A model generated the notes under the pieces. It was not told the origin of the DNA. It made no database searches and saw nothing but the letters and a program-made list of their open reading frames with translations. Below are positions 12,327 through 23,311 of a stretch of 64,000 nt of DNA, piece by piece; position 1 is the stretch's first letter; every line of letters starts with the position of its first letter. The position numbers and the translations under genes were made by a program. Origin of the DNA: Dama dama (lineage: Eukaryota; Chordata; Mammalia; Artiodactyla; Cervidae); NCBI RefSeq assembly GCF_033118175.1, contig NW_026870906.1:1922001-1986000 (forward strand), given 5' to 3'.

Positions 12327-14900
12327 CATTTTGAAGCTCTTCATATTTTTCACACCTTTTCATGCTCTTCATATTCTTCAAAACCATTTCATGCTCTTCC
12401 TGTTTCAGACTGTTTCATGCTCCTCATATTTTTGACACCTTTTGAAGCTCTTCATATTTTCACACCTTTTCAGGCTCTTCATGTTTTTCAACACCGCTTC
12501 ATGCTCCTCCTTTTTTTCAGTCATTTCATGGTTCTCATATTTTTGACACCTTTTGAAGATCTTCATATTTTTCACACCTTTTTATGCTGTTCATGTTTTT
12601 CAAAACCGCTTCATGCTCCTCCTATTTTTCAGACGGTTTCATGCTCCTCATATTTTTGACACCTTTTGAAGCTCTTCATATTTTTCACACCTTTTCATGC
12701 TCTTCATGTATTTGACAACCGCTTCATGCTCCTCCTATTTTTCAGACCGTTTCATGCTCCTCATAATTTTGACACCTTTTGAAGCTCTTCGTATTTTTCA
12801 CAAGTTTTCAGGTTCTTCATGTTTTTCAACACCACTTCATGCTTATCCTATTTTTCAGACTGTTTCATGCTCCTCATATATTTGACACCTTTTGAAGCTC
12901 TTCATAATTTTCAAACAATTTCAGGCTCTTCATGTTTTTCAACACCGCTTCATGCTCCACCTATTTTTCAGTCGTTTCATGCTTCTCATAATTTGGACAC
13001 CGTTTGAAGCTCTTCATATTTTCACAACTTTTCATGCTCTTCATCTTTTTCAAAACCGTTTCATGCTCATCCTATTTTTCAGGCTGTTTCGTGCTCCTCA
13101 TATTTTTGACATATTTTGACGGTCTTCATATTTTTTAAACCTTTTCAGGATCTGCATGTTTTTGAAGACCGATTCATGCTCCTCCTATTTTTCAGACCGT
13201 TTCATGCTCCTCATATTTTTGACACCTTTTGAAGCTCTTCATATATTTCACACCTTTTCAGGATTTCATGTTTTTCAACACCGCTTCATGCTGCATCTAT
13301 TTTCATACCGTTTCATGCTTCTCATATTTTTGATAACTTTTGAACCTCTTCATAATTTTCACACGTTTTCTTGCTCTTCATCTTTTTCAAAACAGTTTCA
13401 TTCTCATCCTAATTTTCAGACTGTTTCATGCTCCTCATATTTTTGACAACTTTTGAAGCTCTTCATATTTTACACACCTTTTCAGGCTCTTCATGTTTTT
13501 CAACACCGCTTTGTGCTCCTCCTATTTTTCAGTCATTTCATGCTTCTCATATTTTTGACACCTTTTGAAGCTCTTCATATTTTTCACACATTTTCATTCT
13601 CTTCATCTTCTTCAAAACCATTTCATGCTCATCCTATTTTGCAGACTGTTTCATGCTCCTCATATTTTTGGCACCTTTTGAAGGTCTTCATATTTTTCAA
13701 ACCTTTTCAGGCTCTTCATGTTTTTCAAAACCGCTTCATTCTCCTCCTATTTTTCAGACCGTTTCCTGCTTCTCATGTTTTTGACACCTTTTGAAGCTCT
13801 TCATATTTTTCACAGCTTTTCATGCTTTTCATATGTTTCAACACCGCTTCATGCTCCTCCTATTTTTCAGACTGTTTCATGGTCTTCATATTTTTCACGC
13901 CTTTGAAGCTCTTAATATTTTTCACATCTTTGCAGGCTCTTCATGTTTTTCCACACCGTTTCATTCTCCTCCTATTTTTCAGACCGTTTCATGCTCCCCA
14001 TATTTTTCAGACCGCTTCATGCTCCTCCTATTTTTCAGAGCGTTTCATGCTCCTCATATTTTTGAAACCTTTTGAAGCTCCTCCTATTTTTCACACCTTT
14101 TCAGGCTCTTCTCTTTTTTCAACACAGTTTCATGCTCCTCATATTTTTCAGACCGTTTCATGCTCCTCATTTTTTTGACAGCTTTTGAAGCTCTTCATAT
14201 TTTTCACACATTTTAAGGCTCTTCATGTTTTTAAAAACCGCTTCATGCTTCTCCTATTTTTCAGACCGTTTCATTCTCCTCACATTTTTCTCACATTTTG
14301 AAGCTCTTCATATTTTTCACACCTTTTCAGGCTCTTCATGTTTTTGAACACAGCTTCATGCTCCTCCGATTTTTCAGACCGTTTCATGCTCCTCCTAATT
14401 TTCAGACCGTTTCATGCTCCTCATATATTTGACAGCTTTTGAAGCTGTTCATATTTTCCACAACTTTTCTGGCTCTTCATGTTTTTGAACACAGCTTCAT
14501 GCTCCTCCTATTTTTCAGACCGTTTCTTGATCCTCATATTTTTGACATTTTTTGTAGCTCTTCATATATTTCACACCTTTTCAGGCTCTTCATGTTTTTC
14601 AACACCAGTTCATGTTCCTCCTATTTTTCAGACCGTTTCATGCTCCTCATATTTTTGACAAGTTTTGAGGCTCTTCATGTTTTTGAACAACACTTCATGC
14701 TCCTCATATTTATCAGACCGTTTCATGCTCCTCATGTATTTCACACCTTTTGAAGCTCTTCATATTTTTCACACCTTTTCAGGCTCTTTATGTTCTTGAA
14801 CACCGCTTCATGCTCCTCCTATTTTTAGACCATTTCATGCTCCTCATATTTTTCACACCTTTTGAAGCTCTTCATATTTTTCACACCTTTTCAGGCTCTT
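12327..14900 (+). repeat. Module A, long copy 1 (about 2.6 kb)
   Basis: It matches 15619-18080. The offset is 3292 bp up to about 14500 and 3179 bp from about 14612 on, so this copy carries exactly one extra 113-bp unit (about 14500-14612). It starts with CATATTCTTCAAAACC and CTTCCTGTTTCAGACTG variants near 12369-12410, contains the module A core, and ends in units with TATTTATCAGACC and TATTTTTAGACC. Only scattered substitutions separate it from copy 2. Confidence 0.88.
14860..14887 (+). repeat. Subunit A type copy (28 bp)
   Basis: It starts TTTTGAAGCTCTTCAT and ends ATTTTTCACACC. Its TTTTGA start supplies a TGA in one frame and so ends many of the spurious reading frames. A is the subunit most often found doubled or tripled (for example 660-745, 15565-15648 and 51363-51726). 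Confidence 0.9.
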
Positions 14901-14916
14901 CATGTTTTTGAACACC
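14888..14916 (+). repeat. Subunit B type copy (29 bp)
   Basis: It starts TTTTCAGGCTCTTCATG and ends in TTGAACACC. Across the window a TTCAACACC end is about as common as TTGAACACC. The TTGA form adds a stop in one frame and the TTCA form does not. A further variant, CATGCTCTTCATC followed by TTTTTCAAAACC, marks certain domains (see findings). Confidence 0.9.
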
Positions 14917-14944
14917 GCTTCATGCTCCTCCTATTTTTCAGACC
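14917..14944 (+). repeat. Subunit C type copy (28 bp)
   Basis: It starts GCTTCATGCTCCTCCTA and ends TTTTTCAGACC. The CTCCTCCTATTTTTCAG stretch resembles a strong polypyrimidine tract plus 3' splice acceptor. On the other strand it reads CTGAAAAATAGGAGGAG, whose TAG and TGA triplets explain why long minus-strand frames are rare. Confidence 0.9.
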
Positions 14945-14971
14945 GTTTCATGCTCCTCATATTTTGACACC
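14945..14971 (+). repeat. Subunit D type copy (27 bp here, usually 28)
   Basis: It starts GTTTCATGCTCCTCATA and ends TTTGACACC. Three recurring versions exist across the window: the standard form, a D2 form with CATGTATTTCACACC, and a D3 form with GCTCATCTCATTTTTGAC. D2 and D3 are unevenly distributed and D3 is linked to doubled A subunits. Confidence 0.9.
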
Positions 14972-15536
14972 TTTTGAAGCTCTTCATATTTTTCACACCT
15001 TTTCAGGCTCTTCATGTTTTTGACGACCGCTTCATGCTTCTCCTATTTTTCAGACCATTTCATGCTCCTCATATTTTTGACACCTTTTCAAGCTCTTCAT
15101 ATTTTTCACAGCTTTTCAGGCTCTTCATGTATTTGACCACCGCTTCATGCTCCTCCTATTTTTCAGACCGTTTCATGCTCCTTATATTTTTGACATCTTT
15201 AGAAACTCTTCATATTTTTCACACCTTTTCAGGCTCTTCATGTTTTTAAACACAGCTTCATGCTACTCCTATTTTTCAGACCGTTTCATGCTCCTCATAT
15301 TTTTGACACCTTTTGAAGCTCTTCATATTTTTCACACCTTTTCAGGCTCTTCGTGTTTTTCAACATCGCTTCATGCTCCTCCTATTTTTCCGACCGTTTC
15401 ATGCTCCTCATATTTTTGACACCTTTTGAAGCTCCTCATATTTTTCATACCCTTTGAAGCTCTTCATATATTTCACACTTTTTCAGGCTCTTCATATTTT
15501 TCAACACCACTTCATGCTCCTCCAATTTTTTAGACC

Positions 15537-15648
15537 GTTTCATGCTCATCTCATTTTTGACACCTTTTGAAGCTCTTCATATTTTTCACACCTTTTGAAG
15601 CTCTTCAAATTTTTCACACCTTTTGAAGCTCTTCATATTTTTCACACC
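15537..15648 (+). repeat. Type example of D3 followed by repeated A subunits
   Basis: D3 (GCTCATCTCATTTTTGAC) lies at 15537-15564 and is followed by three A subunits at 15565-15592, 15593-15620 and 15621-15648 before the next B. Across the window the D3 version is in most cases followed by two or three A subunits, giving longer units of about 141 or 169 bp. Confidence 0.85.
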
Positions 15649-18080
15649 TTTTCATGTTCTTCATATTCTTCAAAACCATTTCATGCTCTTCCTGTTTCAG
15701 ACTGTTTCATGCTCCTCATATTTTTGACACCTTTTGAAGCTCTTCATATTTTCACACCTTTTCAGGCTCTTCATGTTTTTCAACACCTCTTCATGCTCCT
15801 CCTTTTTTTCAGTCATTTCATGGTTCTCATATTTTTGACACCTTTTGAAGCTCTTCATATTTTTCACACCTTTTTATGCTGTTCATGTTTTTCAAAACCG
15901 CTTCATGCTCCTCCTATTTTTCAGACGGTTTCATGCTCCTCATATTTTTGACACCTTTTGAAGCTCTTCATATTTTTCACACCTTTTCATGCTCTTCATG
16001 TATTTGACAACCGCTTCATGCTCCTCCTATTTTTCAGACCGTTTCATGCTCCTCATAATTTTGACACCTTTTGAAGCTCTTCGTATTTTTCACAAGTTTT
16101 CAGGTTCTTCATGTTTTTCAACACCACTTCATGCTTATCCTATTTTTCAGACTGTTTCATGCTCCTCATATATTAGACACCTTTTGAAGCTCTTCACATA
16201 TTTCAAACAATTTCAGGCTCTTCATGTTTTTCAAGACCGCTTCATGCTCCACCTATTTTTCAATCGTTTCATGCTTCTCATAATTTGGACACCGTTTGAA
16301 GCTCTTCATATTTTCACACCTTTTCATGCTCTTCATCTTTTTCAAAACCGTTTCATGCTCATCCTATTTTTCAGGCTGTTTCGTGCTCCTCATATTTTTG
16401 ACATATTTTGACGGTCTTCATATTTTTTAAACCTTTTCAGGATCTGCATGTTTTTGAAGACCGATTCATGCTCCTCCTATTTTTCAGACCGTTTCATGCT
16501 CCTCATATTTTTGACACCTTTTGAAGCTCTTCATATATTTCACACCTTTTCAGGATTTCATGTTTTTCAACACCGCTTCATGCTGCTTCTATTTTCATAC
16601 CGTTTCATGCTTCTCATATTTTTGATAACTTTTGAACCTCTTCATAATTTTCACACGTTTTCTTGCTCTTCATCTTTTTCAAAACAGTTTCATTCTCATC
16701 CTAATTTTCAGACTGTTTCATGCTCCTCATATTTTTGACAACTTTTGAAGCTCTTCATATTTTACACACCTTTTCAGGCTCTTCATGTTTTTCAACACCG
16801 CTTTGTGCTCCTCCTATTTTTCAGTCATTTCATGCTTCTTATATTTTTGACACCTTTTGAAGCTCTTCATATTTTTCACACATTTTCATTCTCTTCATCT
16901 TCTTCAAAACCATTTCATGCTCATCCTATTTTGCAGACTGTTTCATGCTCCTCATATTTTTGGCACCTTTTGAAGGTCTTCATATTTTTCAAACCTTTTC
17001 AGGCTCTTCATGTTTTTCAAAACCGCTTCATTCTCCTCCTATTTTTCAGACCGTTTCCTGCTTCTCATGTTTTTGACACCTTTTGAAGCTCTTCATATTT
17101 TTCACAGCTTTTCATGCTTTTCATATGTTTCAACACCGCTTCATGCTCCTCCTATTTTTCAGACTGTTTCATGGTCTTCATATTTTTCACGCCTTTGAAG
17201 CTCTTAATATTTTTCACATCTTTTCAGGCTCTTCATGTTTTTCCACACCGTTTCATTCTCCTCCTATTTTTCAGACCGTTTCATGTTCCTCGTATTTTTC
17301 AGACCGCTTCATGCTCCTCCTATTTTTCAGAGCATTTCATGCTCCTCATATTTTTGAAACCTTTTGAAGCTCCTCTTATTTTTCACACCTTTTCAGGCTC
17401 TTCTCTTTTTTCAACACAGTTTCATGCTCCTCATATTTTTCAGACCGTTTCAAGCTCCTCATTTTTTTGACAGCTTTTGAAGCTCTTCATATTTTTCACA
17501 CATTTTAAGGCTCTTCATGTTTTTAAAAACCGCTTCATGCTTCTCCTATTTTTCAGACCGTTTCATTCTCCTCATATTTTTCTCACATTTTGAAGCTCTT
17601 CATATTTTTCACACCTTTTCAGGCTCTTCATGTTTTTGAACACAGCTTCATGCTCCTCCTATTTTTCAGACCGTTTCATGCTCCTCCTAATTTTCAGACC
17701 GTTTCATGCTCCTCATATATTTGACAGCTTTTGAAGCTCTTCATATTTTCCACAACTTTTCAGGCTCTTCATGTTTTTCAACACAGCTTCATGCTCCTCC
17801 TATTTTTCAGACCGTTTCATGCTCCTCATATTTTTGAGAAGTTTTGAGGCTCTTCATGTTTTTGAACAACACTTCATGCTCCTCATATTTATCAGACCGT
17901 TTCATGCTCCTCATGTATTTCACACCTTTTGAAGCTCTTCATATTTTTCACACTTTTTCAGGCTCTTTATGTTCTTGAACACCGCTTCATGCTCCTCCTA
18001 TTTTTAGACCATTTCATGCTCCTCATATTTTTCACACCTTTTGAAGCTCTTCATATTTTTCACACCTTTTCAGGCTCTTC
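15619..18080 (+). repeat. Module A, long copy 2 (about 2.5 kb)
   Basis: Counterpart of 12327-14900, one 113-bp unit shorter. Private changes include a TAG made by ATATTAGACACC near 16170 and CAAGACCGC near 16233. After about 18080 it switches into the 18150-18690 block, whereas copy 1 runs into module B. The switch point marks a recombination joint. Confidence 0.88.
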
Positions 18081-18149
18081 ATGTTTTTGAGGACTGCTTC
18101 ATGCTCCTCCTATTTTTCAGACCGTTACATGCTTCACATAATTTTGACA

Positions 18150-18690
18150 CCTTTTGAAGCTCTTCATATTTTTTACACCTTTTCAGGCTCTTCATGGTTT
18201 TCAACACCGCTTCATGCTCCTCGTATTTTTCAGACCGTTTCATGCTGCTCATATTTTTGACACTTTTGAAGCTCTTCATATATTTCAAACATTTTCAGGA
18301 TCTTCATCTTTTTTCAAAACCGTTTCATTCTCATCCTATTTTTCAGACTGTTTCATGTCCCTCATATTTTTTACAGCTTTTGAAGCTCTTCATATATTTC
18401 ACACCTTTTCAGGCTCTTCATGTTTTTCAACATCGCTTCATGCTCCTCAAATTTTTCAGACCGTTTCATGCTCCTCATATTTTTGACAAATTTTGAAGCT
18501 CCTCATATTTTTCATACCCTTTGAAGCCCTTCATATATTTCACACTTTTTCAGGCTCTTCATATTTTTCAACACCACTTCATGCTCCTCCGATTTTTCAG
18601 ACCGTTTCATGCTCATCTCATTTTTGACATCGTCTGAAGCTCTTCATATTTTTCACACATTTTGAAGCTCTTCATATTTTTTTCACACCT
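18150..18690 (+). repeat. Module C, copy 1 (about 0.54 kb)
   Basis: It matches 20126-20665 at an offset of 1976 bp. Markers: TTCATGGTTTTCAACACC, a B with TTCATCTTTTTTC, CATGTCCCTCATATTTTTTAC, CCTCAAATTTTTCAG, CATACCCTTTGAAGCCC, and D3 with GACATCGTCTGAAGC followed by repeated A subunits. Very few differences are seen, so the duplication is recent. Confidence 0.87.
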
Positions 18691-19098
18691 TTTGAAGCTC
18701 TTCATATTTTTCACAGCTTTTCAGGCTCTTCATGTTATTGAACGCCGCTTCATGCTCCTCCTATTTTTCAGACCGTTTCATGCTCCTCATAATTTTGACA
18801 CCTATTGAAGCTCTTCATATTTTTCACAGCTTTTCAGGCTCTTCATGTTTTTGAACACCGCTTCATGATCCTCCTATTTTTTAGACCGTTTCATGCTCCT
18901 CATATTTTTGACACCTTTTGAAGCTTTTCATATTTTTCACACCTTTTCAGGCTCTTCATGTTTTTCAACACCGCTTCATGCTCCTCTTATTTTTCAGACT
19001 GTATCATGTTCCTCATATATTTGACACCTTTTGAAGCTCTTCATATTATTCACACCTTTTCAGACTCTTCATGTTTTTGAACACCGCTTCATGCTCCT
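18691..19098 (+). repeat. Ordinary satellite units between modules
   Basis: About 3.5 units with mild variants (TTATTGAACGCCGC near 18733 and a TTTTTTAGACC C subunit near 18876). No gene and no other element is visible. Confidence 0.75.
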
Positions 19099-20144
19099 CC
19101 TATTTTTCAGACCGTTTCATGCTCCTCATATTTTGACACCTTTTGAAGCTCTTCATATTTTTCACACCTTTTCAGGCTCTTCATGTATTTGACCACCGCT
19201 TCATGCTCCTCCTATTTTTCAGACCGTTTCATGCTCCTTATATTTTTGACATCTTTAGAAACTCTTCATATTTTTCACACCTTTTCAGGCTCTTCATGTT
19301 TTTAAACACAGCTTCATGCTACTCCTATTTTTCAGACCGTTTCATGCTCCTCATATTTTTGACACCTTTTGAAGCTCTTCATATTTTTCACACCTTTTCA
19401 GGCTCTTCATGTTTTTGAACACCGCTTCATGATCCTCCTATTTTTTAGACCGTTTCATGCTCCTCATATTTTTGACACCTTTTGAAGCTCTTCATATTTT
19501 TCACACCTTTTCAGGCTCTTCGTGTTTTTCAACATCGCTTCATGCTCCTCCTATTTTTCCGACCGTTTCATGCTCCTCATATTTTTGACACCTTTTGAAG
19601 CTCCTCATATTTTTCATACCCTTTGAAGCTCTTCATATATTTCACACTTTTTCAGGCTCTTCATATTTTTCAACACCACTTCATGCTCCTCCAATTTTTT
19701 AGACCGTTTCATGCTCATCTCATTTTTGACACCTTTTGAAGCTCTTCATATTTTTCACACCTTTTGAAGCTCTTCAAATTTTTCACACCTTTTGAAGCTG
19801 TTCATATTTTTCACACCTTTTCATGCTCTTCATATTCTTCAAAACCATTTCATGCTCTTCCTTTTTTTTCAGACTGTTTCATGCTCCTCATATTTTTGAC
19901 ACCTTTTGAAGCTCTTCATATTTTCACACCTTTTCAGGCTCCTCATGTTTTTCAACACCGCTTCATGCTCCTCCTTTTTTTCAGTCATTTCATGGTTCTC
20001 ATATTTTTGACACCTTTTGAAGCTCTTCATATTTTTCACACCTTTTCATGCTGTTCATGTTTTTCAAAACCGCTTCATGCTCCTCCTATTTTTCAGACGG
20101 TTTCATGCTCCTCATATTTTTGACACCTTTTGAAGCTCTTCATA
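19099..20144 (+). repeat. Module B, copy 2 with compensating unit loss and gain
   Basis: The offset to module B copy 1 is 4169 bp at the start, 4056 bp around 19250, and 4169 bp again from about 19520 onward. One 113-bp unit is therefore missing and one extra unit (about 19410-19520, with ATCCTCCTATTTTTTAGACC) has been gained. It continues into variants shared with 15619-15975. Confidence 0.87.
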
Positions 20145-20665
20145 TTTTTCACACCTTTTCAGGCTCTTCATGGTTTTCAACACCGCTTCATGCTCCTCGT
20201 ATTTTTCAGCCCGTTTCATGCTGCTCATATTTTTGACACTTTTGAAGCTCTTCATATATTTCAAACATTTTCAGGATCTTCATCTTTTTTCAAAACCGTT
20301 TCATTCTCATCCTATTTTTCAGACTGTTTCATGTCCCTCATATTTTTTACAGCTTTTGAAGCTCTTCATATATTTCACACCTTTTCAGGCTCTTCGTGTT
20401 TTTCAACATCGCTTCATGCTCCTCAAATTTTTCAGACCGTTTCATGCTCCTCATATTTTTGACAAATTTTGAAGCTCCTCATATTTTTCATACCCTTTGA
20501 AGCCCTTCATATATTTCACACTTTTTCAGGCTCTTCATATTTTTCAACACCACTTCATGCTCCTCCGATTTTTCAGACCGTTTCATGCTCATCTCATTTT
20601 TGACATCGTCTGAAGCTCTTCATATTTTTCACACATTTTGAAGCTCTTCATATTTTTCACACCTT
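20126..20665 (+). repeat. Module C, copy 2
   Basis: Counterpart of 18150-18690 (offset 1976). Small differences are TTCAGCCCG for TTCAGACCG near 20207, TTCGTG for TTCATG near 20394, and a two-base shorter T-run near 20655. Confidence 0.87.
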
Positions 20666-20985
20666 TTGAAGCTCTTCATATTTTTCACACCTTTTCAGGC
20701 TCTTCATGTTTTTGACGACCGCTTCATGCTTCTCCTATTTTTCAGACCATTTCATGCTCCTCATATTTTTGACACCTTTTCAAGCTCTTCATATTTTTCA
20801 CAGCTTTTCAGGCTCTTCATGTATTTGACCACCACTTCATGCTCCTCCTATTTTTCAGACCATTTCATGCTCCTTATATTTTTGACATCTTTAGAAACTC
20901 TTCATATTTTTCACACCTTTTCAGGCTCTTCATGTTTTTAAACACAGCTTCATGCTACTCCTATTTTTCCGACCGTTTCATGCTC
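20660..20985 (+). repeat. Module B, partial copy 3
   Basis: It matches 14968-15293 (offset 5692), then jumps near 20985 into module A material that matches 12760 onward. The breakpoint lies within a D subunit, which fits homologous exchange between out-of-register units. Confidence 0.85.
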
Positions 20986-22470
20986 CTCATAATTTTGACA
21001 CCTTTTGAAGCTCTTCGTATTTTTCACAAGTTTTCAGGTTCTTCATGTTTTTCAACACCACTTCATGCTTATCCTATTTTTCAGACTGTTTCATGCTCCT
21101 CATATATTTGACACCTTTTGAAGCTCTTCACATATTTCAAACAATTTCAGGCTCTTCATGTTTTTCAACACCGCTTCATGCTCCACCTATTTTTCAGTCG
21201 TTTCATGCTTCTCATAATTTGGACACCGTTTGAAGCTCTTCATATTTTCACACCTTTTCATGCTCTTCATCTTTTTCAAAACCGTTTCATGCTCATCCTA
21301 TTTTTCAGGCTGTTTCGTGCTCCTCATATTTTTGACATATTTTGACGGTCTTCATATTTTTTAAACCTTTTCAGGATCTGCATGTTTTTGAAGACCGATT
21401 CATGCTCCTCCTATTTTTCAGACCGTTTCATGCTCCTCATATTTTTGACACCTTTTGAAGCTCTTCATATATTTCACACCTTTTCAGGATTTCATGTTTT
21501 TCAACACCGTTTCATGCTGCTTCTATTTTCATACCGTTTCATGCTTCTCATATTTTTGATAACTTTTGAACCTCTTCATAATTTTCACACGTTTTCTTGC
21601 TCTTCATCTTTTTCAAAACAGTTTCATTCTCATCCTAATTTTCAGACTGTTTCATGCTCCTCATATTTTTGACAACTTTTGAAGCTCTTCATATTTTACA
21701 CACCTTTTCAGCCTTTCATGTTTTTCAACACCGCTTTGTGCTCCTCCTATTTTTCAGTCATTTCATGTCTTATATTTTTGACACCTTTTGAAGCTCTTCA
21801 TATTTTTCACACATTTTCATTCTCTTCATCTTCTTCAAAACCATTTCATGCTCATCCTATTTTGCAGACTGTTTCATGCTCCTCATATTTTTGGCACCTT
21901 TTGAAGGTCTTCATATTTTTCAAACCTTTACAGGCTCTTCATGTTTTTCAAAACCGCTTCATTCTCCTCCTATTTTTCAGACCGTTTCCTGCTTCTCATG
22001 TTTTTGACACCTTTTGAAGCTCTTCATATTTTTCACAGCTTTTCATGCTTTTCATATGTTTCAACACCGCTTCATGCTCCTCCTATTTTTCAGACTGTTT
22101 CATGGTCTTCATATTTTTCACGCCTTTGAAGCTCTTAATATTTTTCACATCTTTTCAGGCTCTTCATGTTTTTCCACACCGTTTCATTCTCCTCCTATTT
22201 TTCAGACCGTTTCATGCTCCTCATATTTTTCAGACCGCTTCATGCTCCTCCTATTTTTCAGAGCGTTTCATGCTCCTCATATTTTTGAAACCTTTTGAAG
22301 CTCCTCCTATTTTTCACACCTTTTCAGGCTCTTCTCTTTTTTCAACACAGTTTCATGCTCCTCATATTTTTCAGACCGTTTCATGCTCCTCATTTTTTTG
22401 ACAGCTTTTGAAGCTCTTCATATTTTTCACACATTTTAAGGCTCTTCATGTTTTTAAAAACCGCTTCATG
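20985..22470 (+). repeat. Module A, copy 3 (about 1.5 kb)
   Basis: It matches 12760-14245 (offset 8223-8226) and 16051-17540 (offset about 4934). Private small deletions occur near 21712 (CAGCCTTTCATG) and 21768 (TTTCATGTCTTATA). At about 22470 it jumps to module B, skipping about six 113-bp units relative to copy 1. Confidence 0.87.
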
Positions 22471-23311
22471 CTCCTCCTATTTTTCAGACCGTTTCATGCT
22501 CCTCATATTTTGACACCTTTTGAAGCTCTTCATATTTTTCACACCTTTTCAGGCTCTTCATGTTTTTGACGACCGCTTCATGCTTCTCCTATTTTTCAGA
22601 CCATTTCATGCTCCTCATATTTTTGACACCTTTTCAAGCTCTTCATATTTTTCACAGCTTTACAGGCTCTTCATGTATTTGACCACCGCTTCATGCTCCT
22701 CCTATTTTTCAGACCGTTTCATGCTCCTTATATTTTTGACATCTTTAGAAACTCTTCATATTTTTCACACCTTTTCAGGCTCTTCATGTTTTTAAACACA
22801 GCTTCATGCTACTCCTATTTTTCAGACCGTTTCATGCTCCTCATATTTTTGACACCTTTTGAAGCTCTTCATATTTTTCACACCTTTTCAGGCTCTTCGT
22901 GTTTTTCAACATCGCTTCATGCTCCTCCTATTTTTCCGACCGTTTCATGCTCCTCATATTTTTGACACCTTTTGAAGCTCCTCATATTTTTCATACCCTT
23001 TGAAGCTCTTCATATATTTCACACTTTTTCAGGCTCTTCATATTTTTCAACACCACTTCATGCTCCTCCAATTTTTTAGACCGTTTCATGCTCATCTCAT
23101 TTTTGACACCTTTTGAAGCTCTTCATATTTTTCACACCTTTTGAAGCTCTTCAAATTTTTCACACCTTTTGAAGCTCTTCATATTTTTCACACCTTTTCA
23201 GGCTCTTCATATTCTTCAAAACCATTTCATGCTCTTCCTGTTTCAGACTGTTTCATGCTCCTCATATTTTTGACACCTTTTGAAGCTCTTCATATTTTCA
23301 CATCTTTTCAG
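22470..23311 (+). repeat. Module B, copy 4
   Basis: It matches 14924-15765 at a constant offset of 7546 bp, including the D3 plus three-A stretch. It then leaves the shared sequence near 23311 (CACATCTTTTCAGGCACTTC). This is the right edge of the 12.3-23.3 kb mosaic. Confidence 0.86.

Larger units (their letters stand above)
14860..14971 (+). repeat. Representative 113-bp unit (A-B-C-D)
   Basis: This copy is close to the consensus I derived by eye and serves as a type unit. It is 112 bp because the D subunit lacks one T in its second T-run. Subunit borders: A 14860-14887, B 14888-14916, C 14917-14944, D 14945-14971. CpG occurs at the B/C and C/D joints (ACC|G). GCTCTTC, the recognition word of SapI-type enzymes, is present in both A and B; AGCT (AluI) is in A. 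Confidence 0.92.
14924..15765 (+). repeat. Module B, copy 1
   Basis: Marked by TTTTTGACGACCGC, GTATTTGACCACCGC, GACATCTTTAGAAACTC, TTTTTAAACACAGC with GCTACTCC, TTCGTG with AACATCGC, CATACCCTTTGAAGC, and a D3 unit followed by three A subunits. It recurs at 22470-23311 (offset 7546), at 19099-20144 (offset 4169 with unit gain and loss), and partly at 20660-20985 (offset 5692). Its 3' end overlaps the start of module A copy 2. Confidence 0.87.

Noticed and set aside
18079..18288. Minus-strand frame rich in Lys, Glu and Met (69 codons)
   Set aside because: It is the reverse complement of the same subunits, where chance changes removed the usual TAG/TGA of the C subunit. A similar one lies at 41267-41449. 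No support for a gene.
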